From: Pisaster brevispinus
Lineage: Eukaryota; Echinodermata; Asteroidea; Forcipulatida; Asteriidae
Direction of reading: 5' to 3'
Assembly: GCA_023634235.1 (NCBI GenBank)
Contig: JAMKCF010000011.1
Span: 5,722,001-5,786,000, forward strand
DNA length: 64,000 bases
Both the position numbers and the translations under genes were made by a program. Below the pieces are notes generated by a model. That model did no database searches, was not told the DNA's origin, and saw nothing but the letters and a program-made list of their open reading frames with translations. Of this stretch, positions 36,129 through 50,200 are shown piece by piece. How positions within the stretch are numbered: the stretch's first letter is position 1; each line of letters starts with the position of its first letter.

Positions 36129-36349
36129 CCAAACGCCCCAAAGAGAAACTGTCAGCAAAAACTAGTTTCCATACACCCTCCAGATAAAAATGCCTTTGCT
36201 ACACCCTGGTACGAACCACAAACCCATTATTTTACCAAGGAGGGTGACTTTTCACTCTCATACAACTTTTTAAAAACCCAAAAAGGAATACAAGAGTACC
36301 CTGTACTTGTTCCCTGGTGGACTGAATAAAGCAAAATCAACATGCACTG

Positions 36350-36693
36350 CAGGGCTCGAATTTGACACTGGACCGCAGGCCTGAGGCCAGTGATTTTAGT
36401 GTCGGGCCAGTAAACTTATGACCGTACAAGTCCGGCGGTCTTGTGTTTTTGAATAATAACACGTCACCATATTTTAAAATTAAACTGATCAATTGAGTAT
36501 TGAAGTATTACCCGCAAGAAAAACTTGATAAATCTTCTCTTAGTGCTTGGTACAAAAACAGCTCAAATGTGAAACTGTGTAGAGTGTTCTTCTCATTTTG
36601 ATTCCGGTCTTGTAACAATTTGTCTGGTCCAGTAAAAGTTTTGAGCTACAAGCCCTGCAGTCTTGTGGATTTTTCCCCCAAATTCGAGCCCTG
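36350..36693. mobile_element. CAGGGCTCGAATTTG inverted-repeat element
   Basis: CAGGGCTCGAATTTG at 36350-36364 and CAAATTCGAGCCCTG ending at 36693 are perfect 15-bp inverted repeats. Both are flanked by CACTG on the same strand, a possible 5-bp target duplication. Interior words AGTCCGGCGG and CTGGTCCAGT are partly palindromic. Intergenic, downstream of ARNT. Confidence 0.75.
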
Positions 36694-38012
36694 CACTGCA
36701 AAGGGGGTTGCACTTGGCATGCCATCATATTCACAGTCCAACAGGACACAAATATAACATGGTTTACTTCGGGTGGACAGTCGATACTAGCTCCCCCAAG
36801 GTATCGGAAGTTGACAAACTTGTTCCCGAGGCGAAGCTGACTTCCAATACCGAAGCGAGCTGTTATCGCCTGTTATTATTTATTCTCCTATCACGACTTC
36901 ATCAGAGACAACGTTGGAAGTAAGACTACTACAAATGTTATTACTTTTTTTCTGATATAATCTTTGTAACACAAAATTCTGAAAAAATTGTAACAGCCCT
37001 TCTTTAACAAAAGTCTATATAATAATGTTATGGGTGCTTTGTAAAGTCTGATGTGAAAAAGATGAACAGACAAAACAGTAATAAATCTGTGCCTTTTCTT
37101 TTTTAGATCATATTTTGTTTCTTGAAATAGACATACCTTTCATCGGAATGAAATGGCCACTTCTGTTTTTATGTCTGAAAAAAAAACCAACCGGACCAAC
37201 CTCATAGAACTAGGTTTGCATGTTTGTGCATCTGCATCAGTTTTAAGAGTAATGAAATTGCCTTAATCAAGCCTCCTGTGACGCACAACGCCAACCTCCG
37301 GCAATTCTCAGGTATCTAAAAAATTGCATTTAAAGTGAAGGCAAATGAAACATCAGCCTCAACATCAATGTGATGTGATGTGATGTCTTAAATATTCTTC
37401 ATGTTGAGAAATACTTACCTTCATAGACCCTACTTAGGTTTTTTCTTGTGCTGAGTAAATAAACCTAGCTTTGAGTTTTGGCAGGAAGTGCCTGGTTTTA
37501 GCATAGAGTGTGACACAATGGGATTGGTAAATACCAATTCTCGCCAAAGTACGAGTCCAGCCCAAATTGCAAGTTGAGATTATCTCTCCACAGACTCCAA
37601 AAACTACTTTCATTCAATACTTGGCTTCGGTCTAAAAAAAAAAAAACAGTCATCCTAATATTACAATTAAAGGTATGATTTAGTTTATGGAAAAGTAAAA
37701 TTATTCATATCCAGTAGATTTGAACAAATACAACCTGGGACCAACCTTTGAAAATTTCTACAAAGAAGGGAGGTCACAAGTTTATAAAAAAGCGAATCAA
37801 GGATTTGTTTCATGCCATTTGCGTACTTTGTGCACTTGGACAAAGGAAATTAGAAGCAATTGTTGGGAGAGATTTTCCTTACAAATGGCAGTATTTCAGA
37901 TGCGACTATTTCGCAGGACAAGTTTTTTTTTAAAGTTTTCAAATTGAAAGTTGTTTCAAACACTAGCATTCGTGTCGCATACTTTGAATGATACAGCCTT
38001 GATTGGTTAGAA

Positions 38013-38272
38013 CTACTCCGAGAATGGAGGAAACATGGGGATATCGTTGAATTCCTCCACCTGGGTGCCGTAAGCCTGCGCCGTCTGCTGCCCTTCCAGC
38101 ATGCGGTAGATATCATGGAACTCCTCCTGCGGCGGTTGGGTCTCGGGTTGGCCGCTGCCGGCTACTGCGGACTGCTGCCACTGCTGCCACATGGCTGGGT
38201 CTCTACGGCCGACGGCTTGCTGGTGCTGGGGATCTGGGCGGCCACTGAATGCCATCTGCGTGTTCGGTGCAC
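38013..38272 (-). CDS. ARNT: ARNT exon M (C-terminal exon with stop)
   Basis: This 260-nt exon (CCCCAG acceptor) encodes residues 603-688 and a TAG stop. It includes [27 protein letters not shown] and the final [14 protein letters not shown]. The acidic-hydrophobic [14 protein letters not shown] end corresponds to the C-terminal activation segment of ARNT. Confidence 0.95.
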
Positions 38273-41200
38273 CTGGGGGTTTATAACGTGAGCAGATTTA
38301 AAGCCTTGGTCGATAGAAATCTTATTTCTCGCAAAGTGGCATATCTTTTGTTCTGTGTGAGATCTTCATCTCAGTATCAAATAAATGAGTTATGAAAAAT
38401 TGTTTTAAAAACATACTCTACAGCAGAAACACTAAACTGCATAGCCTTTTAAGGTAGGGTCATTGTTTTGTTTTTTTGTCAACGTTATGCTGATTTATTG
38501 CAAAGTTTTTAAGAAAGATACAATAAAAGTCACATGTGAATTTTTCAGCTGAATACAGTGTCTACTTGTTGAAAAAACAGCAAAAACGTTATTTTCACAA
38601 GAAAGTCAAATCCATCCACGTTTAGCGAGGTGACAGCGGTTACCAACCAGACCCCTTACTGCAACATTCGTAAACGGACACCAACCTTCAGAAATCTGAG
38701 AAACGATTCATGCATGAGGAAACTGACTGGGTAAATTTTATATAAATTGTGTTTTATTTTATTTTTCTTCACGGTAATAATCATACCTTGAACAGTTTTT
38801 TCCTGCTGGTAGGGGTAGCCCGAGTTACGCCCACTGGACGTCTGCAACTGGGTGTACGTGGGTGCCGGGGAAGAAGTCACATTACTAGGCGCCTGACCGA
38901 AGGAGGCAGATTGGCTGGTAGTCGGCGCATTCAATCTGTCAGAGCGCTGTGCAGTCTGCAGGAATTGGAACCACCCCCAAAAAAAAGGGTTAGATACTTC
39001 ATGCATTTGAGCAGTTCCTTTCAGATTAAAAATACTGCACAGAATTTGGTTTTCAATTTTTTCTTTACTTATCAGGGGCGAGAGTCACTGACAGAAAGGT
39101 CTCGAACCAGGACCAGGTATTAGGAGACATGTTGTAGTGATTGTATTTCTTCCTTTTTATAACCCTTGGAGCTTTTGGTAACAGTATCCAAAGCGCTAGA
39201 AAAAAAGATCAAAAAGCGTGATTTCTTGCGATACTAACAGCTACTTTTCTAACAAAGCAGACAAAATAAAGTCAGATAGAACTCTGAAAATGTTCATTAG
39301 TTATAAAAAATCTTAACCCCTGGTCAATGAATATAATTTACATGATACTGATATTGATTAGATTGATTTATTTCTTCCAAATAGACACGCTCTACATACA
39401 GTGTGCTTTTTTGCTGAATCAGTGAAAAGTGTATTCAAACCAAATGTTAAAAATTACAAACTACCCACATTGAGACAACATTTCATAATGTAAATCTAAC
39501 GTTGAAAATTTGTTTTTTCATCTCAATACAAGAGACAAAATTATTCCGAAGCTCACCTCCACCTGTGAGGAGTACTGGGAAGCTGTCCAAGACGCTGGCG
39601 TCTGGCTGTAACTCTTATTGGGGTCTTCCATCACCCCGAGCCCCTTGGTTGCGCCCGACGACTCCTCCGGCCTCGAGTAGGACTGGGGCGCCCTCACCTG
39701 CGGATAGGATCCACTGTTGAAGCCAGCAGCATGAGACCGGGTCTGCTTATCACTTCCAGCCATGACGCCCCCTTGAGGGGGCGACATCACTCCGGCGTAC
39801 ACCCCGCTCTCGGTCTGAAAGCGACCGACGGGTTCCGACTTGCACTCCTGCGCGCTCTTGTCCGCCCCCTGGTGCCGGCTGTCAGCGAGGGTCTCTGTGG
39901 TGTTGCCGCGGGGGTAGGCGCCGTACGGGGTGAGGGAAGGGACAGGCTCTCCAGGCCCCTTGACTTTGGCTCCGAGGCTGGTGGACTCTAGTTCCTGACT
40001 GGCGTGGGGCTGTTGGATATTTCTGCAAAATAAACACAATATCGAGACTTTACAACTTTTTTTAACAACCAGAGCTAACAACATTGATAAACATGTAGTG
40101 CCACATCAATGTTTAAATCATTCTACTCTTGCATCAGAGATAAAGAGCAAAATCAATTCAGCAAACAGGAGCAGTTTTTTTTAATCCCAAGACCAACAGG
40201 ACAAGAGGCCGATTTGCAGGGATGAGATTTGACGAAAGTGAAAATTCCTGAAAATGGCTTGCAGGCCTGGGTTCCCCCTTATTCTAAACAATGAAACTCC
40301 CGGATGTTTAAAATGCAGGAGGTTTACAGACTCTGTGCATCAGGAGAAATACAAAACTACAGGTTTGGACACATTTTTTTGTCATTGCATTTCGGCTCAA
40401 GACTGTATGTTTATCAAGCAAAATTCACACAAAAAATGGACAGTCTGCTTCTTTTTTTACCTTAGCAATTCTACATCAATGCTTCCAACAAAAAAATAAA
40501 AGTAATACACCACAAAGGAAAACTGACTGGGTAAATTTGTCATACAAATTCTGAGTTGAAGAAAAAAAAACTTGACTAAAGGACTTGAACCTGCGACCCC
40601 TGAATGGTGCTGAATGCTCTACCAACTGAGCTATCTAGCCATAATGTTGGCAGTCTCCTTATTTTGTCAATTTCTTTCTTCAGGGTGCCAATCAGAAGCC
40701 ATTTCTAGATAGCTCAGTTGTTAAAGCGCCAACACCTCAATCCAGAGGTACCAGGTTGAAGTCCCTCTCTAGTCAAGTTTTCTTTCTTCAACCCCAAAAT
40801 ATGTTTTAAAAGAAAAGAAAAGAACAAAGGTTGTATAAAATCTAGGGCATGAAAAAAGAAAACTTCTCATAGTCTTACTTTACGGCTGAATTTGTGCAAA
40901 TGATGTACTCCACTTCATCCGTGTATGGATTCTGGAAGCTGAAGCAGCTTGTTCGTAGCCACACCCACTCTCTATTCTTGGCCTGGAAGCGATACATCAA
41001 CGATAGCACCTGACCTTTCAACTTGACCGCTAGTAAAAGAAGAAAAACCAAAAACAAATGTAAGACTCAAATTAACAACAAAATCTTAGGATTGCTATAA
41101 CAGGGCCGAGGGTTCAATTTGACAAAGCACTAATGTTCATCTTCAGACGAGTTTTCAACATTGCCATAGCGACTTGAAATGCGACATCACACTTTGCTTA

Positions 41201-44200
41201 GCAACTGAGATTGATAAACAGTTAAGATCAATCTTCGCTCTTTGTGAAATCTGATGGTTCATGGAGGCCAACAGAAGCAATTGTGTTGGTCATGCTGGTA
41301 GCCCCTTTAACTTCCCCAGTAGACACTTGACTTTCCCTCCTTTCCCTGCAAGCAGGCAGGCAGTTAGTGGAAGAGCAAGTGGCAGGCAGTAAAGTCTGTA
41401 TTATGACTGATCAACATGAAGAATGTACCTTGTTCGAAACTGTCTTTGAGATGTCCCTGATCTTCGGGATGGTAGTAGTCATAGCTGGACTTCCCAAGTA
41501 GCTCCTGGGGCTGGTAACCCAAAACGCCGGTCACTCTAGAAAAAAATCCAAATTAAACTCGGAATCAATTTTATTACAGAATAAATCATGACCTATGTGT
41601 GAAAAACAGTGACGTGATATTGTTACATGTGCACCATGATTAGTAAACTGTGAACAGTTGTTTTTACAGAACAGTGACTGTACACTTGTTTAATAAAAAA
41701 TAACAATTCTAAAAAGGGGACTTGTTTTTTTTCCCCCTCCAACTGACCTTTGATCGACAAAGGAGAACTTCCCATCGGGGTTGTGTCTGGAGATGAACTC
41801 ATTGGGTGTTCCTGCTCCGCCGATATCGGAGCAGTTGGGCGTGCTGGTGGACTGCAGGCGACCGATGGCGACAAGGCAGTAGTGGTTGGTGCCGTGGCTC
41901 TCTGAATCCGCTTCAGGCTGGTCCATGACGGTAGCAGCTGTGCAAGCAAGAGGAGAGGGGGGGACATTAAAGGAGTGGTACAACTTGGGGTATCGTGGAA
42001 AGGCTGTCACAAAAGGTATGACATGTCTTTAATTATGCTCCTGCTGAAAGATTGTTCAATTTAAATATCAGTCAAAATTATAATTTGATTTTTTTGGGGG
42101 GGACATAATTCTTTCGGTAAAAATGTATGGGAAAAATACTACTAAACATCGATTTGGTTAGGTTTTGGCAATGAAGATGAAATGTTAAAATCGAAAACAT
42201 TGAAAAATGTCAAATCAGGTAATGATCTGTAGTTAGAACCTTTTGGTCGAGTGGTAGGACCGTCAAATCTTGCACCTTTTTGTGGCCTCTATTGGGTCAT
42301 TTTGGCGCAAACCACTGCTATGGGCACATTGTGTCCAATCTGGTTCCTCCTGTCAGGGTGTTTGAGGGTGAAACTAGGCCTTCTGCTTCTTCTCACCCAC
42401 ACACTCTCCCTCTGCCAAGATGTAGAACAAGGAGCCATTCCAACCGTTTTCTTTTACGTATTGCATTTCTTTGGAACTCCCTGCCTGGTGCATAGTTCCC
42501 TCCATCCTACACGATCTAGACTGTTTTAAGAGGAATATCAATTCCTACCTTCAGCTCCCCCCCCCCCCCCCCGAGTTATTTTCATCTTAATTGTTTTCTT
42601 CTTGTAACCCCATACCAAGAGTGGCTATTAGCCTTGCTTGGGGAGAACTTGCATTCAATTTAAAAAAAATATTTAAAAGAGAAGAAAAAAGAAGAAGAGT
42701 AAAACAAATGAGCACCTGCTGGTGGGGGCCAGTTCTTAATGTACCCGGTGCAGTGCACCACGGCGTACTGTTCCCCATCCTTGGTCGACCCAATACTGTT
42801 GCGGTTGCGGGCGTGGCAGTACCGTCCCATAGTCATGGGATCAATCTGGGCGTTGCCGTACTTCATGCGGCAGATGAAGCCGCGCCTGGAGCCCATGCAG
42901 AACCTCATTGAGGCTGAAATGAAGGAAAATCGATTGTGAATTAACACAATATGGACTAATTTTGTAACATAGTGTTAAAGTTTGTGTGTTCCACTCTTAG
43001 GGTAAACTTGGGTGCATTTTGGCAACTTGCACTAGAAATATGTTCGGTTGTTCAACGGTTAGGTTTGGTTTAGTTTGGTTTGGTTCAAGAAGGTGGTTTT
43101 TACAAACTAACGAAAAGTGTTTATTACTAAGTTCTTTAATGCATAAGAATCTTAAAACTGTTTAAAATACTGTTTTTTAATTACTACATTTACTATTTAT
43201 TATTAACTCTTTTTTAAACATTGTAATGCAGATCTGAACATATTCTTACCATGTCAGTTACGCAATATAAATTTTAAAAATCATTATACGTAAATTATTA
43301 ATATTGCTTATAAAATTGTACAGACTGAGTTCCATCCGATGCATGAAAAAAAAAATAGAGGCCCGTAAATGTTGAGAACATAAACTGAACAAAATTATTC
43401 CGATTACCGACCCCTTTTATTTCCTTCTGTTCATGGGTCACAAGAAAATACGGATCCAGACCTTTTATTGGTAGTAGAATATATTTACACAACTAAACAA
43501 TATGCATTTGTCAGTAAGACCAAAAAATTAATTTGGTTTTCATTTTACAAAAACGTTTTAATTGATTGTCAACCTGTGCAAAATTATCATAAGCCATTTT
43601 GAAATACAGTGGACGCATTACAATTGCACTATTTGGCCCGAGTGCTTGGGTGAATCTGTCTGTATACACCCAAAACCACACGGTGTAGGCTCATGGTAAA
43701 GTCATGAATGTCATCAACTTTACAGCTACAATTTTTACTGCCCCCTTCCACTAAACAAAAAAGATGAATTCTTTCTGGACTTACACTGATGGCCTTCTTT
43801 CTTGACTGTTCCAGCTGTAGGCAGAGAATACATATTATTTATTTTATTATGGATACATTGGTAACTGCTTAGAAAACCTGTTTTAAATTATATGAATATA
43901 GGAAGAGCATACATGTACATGTAACTCATGTGTTCATATGAAATTGTCCAAAGCGCAGACTTGATGGAGATGCTGTGTAACTATGCCAGAAACACCAGGG
44001 CGATAATTGTACTGGGTTCTTTTGTGTGCATAATACACAACACACAAGAGGGCTTTACGCCCCACCCGAAGGACAAAGCAACAATGGTAAAGTGTCTGAA
44101 GGAAACAAGTGTCAAGACCAGGACTCGAACCCACACTATACTGATCAGAAACACCAGGTGCACTCGATCGCTCGGCCACGACACGACACATGTAGGTAAT

Positions 44201-47200
44201 AACTATAAAAGTTTGACGTCTGTGAGGACTCACTTTTCAGATCCAGGATCCTCCCGCTGGTTGGTGACTCCGACGTGGATAACTGCTCCCGTACCTTCTC
44301 AGCGTCATCAGGGTGTATGAGATCAAAGACCGACGCACCAACCCAGTCAGTCTATAACACAATATTTAAAATTCTTTTTAAATTCAGCTTCGAACCCAAA
44401 ATATTGTTCATGACACATCATGACACATGTATCCTGCTCATCTCCCTGCTCATCTATTTGATAAGATTTAAGTAGAATAACTGAAACATTAGAGAGGTGA
44501 TTTTGTCACGGCCCTAGCCAGACTCATCGTCTCTAGTTCCTAAAGTTAAGTGTTAAGTTGTCGTCATTTACACCTGCCTCTGGAGGTGATATTCATTTTT
44601 AGAGTCCAGGGTTCTCCCCGTGCACAAGCTAGCATATCAGGCAGATACACACGAATTGCAGGCTGATATGAGTGAATTGCAGGCCGAAATGCAAAAAACA
44701 TTTTTACAAATTCAACTTCAGATCAAACTCACAAAAACCATAAAAATAAAACCATAAAGACCCAGATTGCATAGTAAGTTTGTTTAAACCAAACACAAAC
44801 ACCAAGTACAAAAAAAAACGTTTGCAGGACCTCACTTCAATTCAGCATGCCAAAAGTCCAAAATTGGGGTCCAAAATGTCCCAAAGTTAAACAAACAAAT
44901 CTAGGAAGAACCCTGGAGTAAAAAACCCACGATTATTACTTACCTGTGTCTGGTTCAACACAGGAAGGATAGAATCCGATGTGTAAATAACTCGACCACT
45001 GTCACAGGATACAACGTAGAGAAAACCATCGGCTGCCTGTAAGCAACGGAGAAAAAAAACAACAGGTGTTAATAAGGTCACTATAGACCATGCGCCCTGT
45101 GACATCACATGTTTACAAAAGAGCCACAGAGCCTGGACTTCCTCCAGGCATAATTTACACACAGCTCAATGGATTTTTTTTTTTAAATCTTACATTTTGT
45201 GGAGATTGCACTGTGTGATTTTTATCGACTTTTGATATGAAGTAAGGGGGCACATTTCAAAACTTGTTCAGATGTTATTTTTATAACTCTTGTTAAAATG
45301 TAAAAAAAGTTCAATACAAACCGAATAGAATCTCAACTGCCAGAAAGGCCCTGGGCTTATACAAGGTCACTCTTCTGTATGCAAGACTACATTGGTCTAT
45401 TCAGAGAGCTACTGATGCCCAGGTGCCCCCTTGTCACAGTGACTGAACTAGCCAGTTTGACTAGTAGGCGCAAATCTTCGGTCAAGTTTGCGCAAGGACC
45501 AACGGCTAGTGGTTGTTTTAATAGTGACATACGTTGGGCATGCGCACAGAAGTTGAAGTGCGAACGACTCTGGTAATGTCGGCGCGACTGGCGGCTCACA
45601 ATTGAGATCAATGCGGTCCAAGTACGTTACTATTTTCTGATAACTAGTCCACTCTGCACTGTGCTATGAAAATGGCTACTGATAACCAGTGATGCAACCA
45701 TGGCCAGTAGGCTGGTTTCAAACAGTCGACTAGCGTAGTCTAACTATCGTCGACTAGACAGCGTTCAGGCTAAATTAGTCCATGATAGTGTGGGCACAAA
45801 CTTGGCCTTTGCTGGTACCCAGTACTTCAACTGTACACACACGGGCAATTTGTCACTTCAGCCTCCAACACTGGCATTTGTTTTATGTACACCTGATAGC
45901 AGTTGGAGCCAACTTTTCCTGTAATGTCTGTGTGGTTTACAATATAAAAAAAACACCTACTCCGCATTTACCAGCTGGATTCCAACCACTGACAGCCTTA
46001 CCTCCAATATGAGATGCTTCAACTCCTGATCCGTTAGGAAAGATGGTTTGTAGGTACCGGCTGTACTTGTGTTTCCCGTACCTGAACAAAGAACAAACCA
46101 ATTTTAGAAAACGGCATCGGAAGAAAAAAAAAGTAGATAAATTGTGGTTTTCCAAGATTTAATAGCAAGGCATCAGAGGTAGTAATGCAGTGTGCAAGCA
46201 ATAGTTTAAATGTTTGCACCCATGTACCAATTAACGATACTAGGTCTGATGTTCAGCAGATCCGACCTGAAAAATTCGATTTAAATTTGAAATAGCCATT
46301 TTAACAGATTGGAGAAAGTTCACGAACAAATCCCCCAATGATAAGTGGTGGTTAACTAAAAACTCAAAATGAACTGTTGTCCAGATACCGACATTATCTC
46401 ACGTCCATCAGCCATGTGCAAACAATTTTTCATGTTACAACATGTTTTGTGTGCATTGTCCGTGGCACATGCAACAGTTTTTATGCTTCACTGATCATAC
46501 ACTTTGATATAATGATAAAGCTATGGAGTGTGTGGTGCAGAGAAAGGAAAGAATTTTGAATGGTCTCGAATTGTCAATCAATAGGAGGGTTCAGCAGTTT
46601 CACTCAACAGTCCTCGTCTTACCCCGTAGCGATTTCATGTGGGACACTGCCATCCGAAGGATCGTCAATTTATCGGGCTTTCTTGCGAGGGCGCTGCATG
46701 TTGGCACCATGTCTGACAGCTCTGTGATGTAGGCAGTCATCTTGTTACGTCGACGGCGTTCAATCTCGCTATGGTTCTCCCTGCACATGGATTAAATTGA
46801 TCTCCTTGATTTCTTTTTCAAAATGATGCGAAAAGTACTCGACAAACATTGCTAAAATTAAAAGACGGCCTGGGCTTCTCTCTCTCTCTCTCTCTCTCTC
46901 CTTAGACTATAGCCCCCTTGCATTGGCCGCCATCGCTGACGTAAAACACTGGAAACATGCAAGCGTGTACGCGCTGCGCACAACTCTCAGCCAATGATAG
47001 ATTTTCATTGACCTAAGTGAGGGCGTTGTTTGGGCTCGTGATGCCATACGCAAGGGGGTCGGTCTATTGGTAGACTTTTGAGGACACTAGGTGGCAGTGG
47101 ACTCAACAAGTAAATCCATCGTTCTCGATAATCTGTGCATGCTCAGAACTACTTATTAACTGATGTGTCTTCTATCACAGCATTCCAAAGTATACCATTA

Positions 47201-50200
47201 TCTTTGGCGAACTCGACTTTCTGAAACATTAACAGGCAGGGCCCAATTTCATTGCTCTGCTTACTGCGGAATGCTGTGCTTGAGGTTGCCCTGTAAAGCA
47301 CATAATTCCGTGGGCTCTCAGCGCGGAATCCCTTGGTAAGCAGAGCCATGACATTGGGCCCTGGGCCATGTTTCATGGAGCTGCTTAAACACGAGTAGTA
47401 GCCGAGCAAAAAACAGTTGTGCTTGCCAGAATAAGGTTACCCGCCAAAAGACAATTCCACATGTACCATTTGTGACTGGTAGTCCTGCTAGATTTTTGCT
47501 TAGCAGAAAATGTTAATACTATTTGGTTTTATTCGTACACCGATGTGTGTAAAGCACTGTAGTACTCGGTACTTCCTGACTCATGTGAAAAAAAATCCAC
47601 AGGCATATTACTCGGATGGGATTTGAACCCACGACTTTTGTCATTCTAGAGCAGATGTCTTACTACTAGACCACCGAGAGGCAGTTCGAATCCTATATTT
47701 TAGATGTGGGTGCTGCGACAAAAGTTAAGCAAAATTTTACGCTTAAGCAGCTCTATGAAATTGAGCCCTGATCTTTTGGTATGCTTCTTAGGTTCCTTAG
47801 GCTTGTGATTTCAGAAGGGGGGGCGGGGGTTATCGCTTTCAAATGCCTTGGCTTCGAATGAAAGCGCCAATTTAGGAGTTGTTACGAAATAAGCCTAGAT
47901 GGCAGCAGACCTACCATGACAATCCATTGGAAATAAACGCATGCTCAGCAAACATCGAAAACATAACCCAGTAAATCTACTGCCATCCCAGAATCTCAAA
48001 GTCTCTCATTACTCCGAAAGAGCGGCCTTGCCTCCACCAAAGTGAAAGTCCTCGCCGTCGATTTATCACTTATTGGTCAAAGACATCATGCTGTTTTTGT
48101 TCACTCGATTTGTATGAATATGTACACGTACGTGTGTACAAATGACTCCTTTGTTGGCCCAGTCTACTTTTGATAGAACTCTGATCGGAAACTTTAAAAA
48201 AAATAAAATTCTGCACGAGCTAATGACATGCGCTATCACAGCAAACTTTTAACTGTTTGTTGTGAAATCTTTCTGAATAGAAATGGACATGTACACCAAT
48301 ACCTGTCGACTGGTTTATGTAAGGACTTGTCTATGTTCTCCAATTTTTTGTACTTTGTCTTTCTCAGAGACGTCTCTATTGCTTTTGTACACAAAGCCCT
48401 AGGAGGATGTCCTCGCTCTGTCAAAACAACCGGAACCCTTTTTGTTAAAGTCTTCGGTTTCAACGGGTAGACATGCTCTGTACATGCATACAAGTGTGTA
48501 CAAATTCTTGCTGTTGAGAAATCCGACATGTACATGTGCATATGTCTGCATCAGGTCTGATACTTCGTTCTTGTAAAGGGCAAATCAGATTTTCCATATT
48601 AAAAGGGCACCTAAATGAGGACAATTTTTTAAAAAATTTTCGGCGCATATCAAGGGGCACCAAGGCAATGACCAGGTGCATGGATGGAGGCGGTCGCCTC
48701 TGTGAAGTATCAGGCCTTTGAGTGCACTAAAGTTTGCCTCCTTGCACGTTACCTCATCATGAACAATGAACTCATGAATTGCATTTATACTGGCCCATGA
48801 AGTACTAGCTGTGCATGTATGAAGATAAGTGTTTAAAAGGCGCCCCAGGCAAGCAATGGAATGGAATCCCGAGAAGTCCTTCAACCCTATTAGAGACCAT
48901 GCCTTCTTTGTATAAATGTCACAATATGCCCAGACATGGTTCATTTTGTAGCTTGAGTGACATATCTCATTCAGTGGATACAACTGGAACTTTATTTGGG
49001 GGGGGGGGGCAATTAACACACATTTTCGAAGTACATTATAGACCAAAAATGGCAGTTTGTTGACAAATTTGTCAATGGTTTGTTCTTTTCTCAGGTGAGT
49101 GGGACTACATTTCTATCAACAAAGCAGGCTCCAATTTCATGGCTATCTGCTTACCCCGAAATTCTGCGCTTACAGCCCATAGAGCTTATCAGGCCCCTTT
49201 CGAAATCATGGCTTTGGATTGGACTCTGGCTTAGGCTCTGTCCGCCTCTTTGAAACCCGTACCAAAAGTGCACATGTTCAAAATGCCCTCAGCTGGCGCC
49301 CAAGCTCATGAGCCTCCTTTTTTCGAAAGGGGCCAATGTGCTTTATAAGGAGCCGTAAGGGCAGAATTCCATGGTAAGCAGATCCATGACATTGGACCCT
49401 GGCTGTTTGGGGCTGCTTCATATCCATATAGGCTACATGGCTATGAAACAAGCAGCAGATTTTAAGAAACAGGTTTTCTAACACTTGACGTGGTCACAAA
49501 TGCACATATGTACAACGCGTTTTACCACTCTGATGCATGTGCATTAAACGAGCTTGGTAAGTTGAAAAGAACTGCCTGTTTCCGAGAAATACTTATGCAG
49601 AGTAAATACAAAGCTATGAAATTGAACTATAAAATGGCTGTTCAGGGTTTTTCCGTAATACAGTGATTTACAGGAAGCAAAACCGTCTGACTGGGCACAT
49701 TATGTAAACCACAGACTGGGAAGGCTATCCTGTAAGTTTTCCCCGTTTGACACAGTTTCAGCAAAATAACTCAATTGAAAGATTGCAATGGAACGGAACT
49801 TCCTGAGAAAAACAGATACACTTGTGTGTGTTTGTACCTCTGCCTGATAATATCGTATTCAGGAAAAATGCTTGGTTTTCAAATGGATCATTGTGTCAGG
49901 TTATCCATTCATATAAACAACATCATGTACTGTGTACATAATAATCAGGACATTGTCAAAGACGTTCATTTAGCTGGAAATTTCACATGGGGAAGTTTTG
50001 GATAATTTTCATTAGTACAAATACACACTGTATGTGTACTGTTCACTGTACATGTATTATTCATACAATACATGAACATTAACATATACTACACAGTTTA
50101 TGAAAATGCATGACAGAAGAGGTTTTTGATAAACTACATAAGTACAATGTTTGGAAGTCTTGCAAACATTAATTGGTACATAATTGGTCTGAAAACTTGA

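Noticed and set aside
35598..36329. 243-codon ORF as a protein-coding gene
   Set aside because: It is produced by the 41-bp minisatellite. All frames on both strands are open there and no exon signals or known domain exist.
40565..40645. functional tRNA gene on the minus strand
   Set aside because: The acceptor strands and D arm pair, but the anticodon stem does not, and a mirrored copy lies nearby. A tRNA-derived SINE explains it better.
48585..49046. 153-codon minus ORF near 48.6-49.0 kb
   Set aside because: It runs through a family A MITE and a G10 tract. No protein family was recognised.
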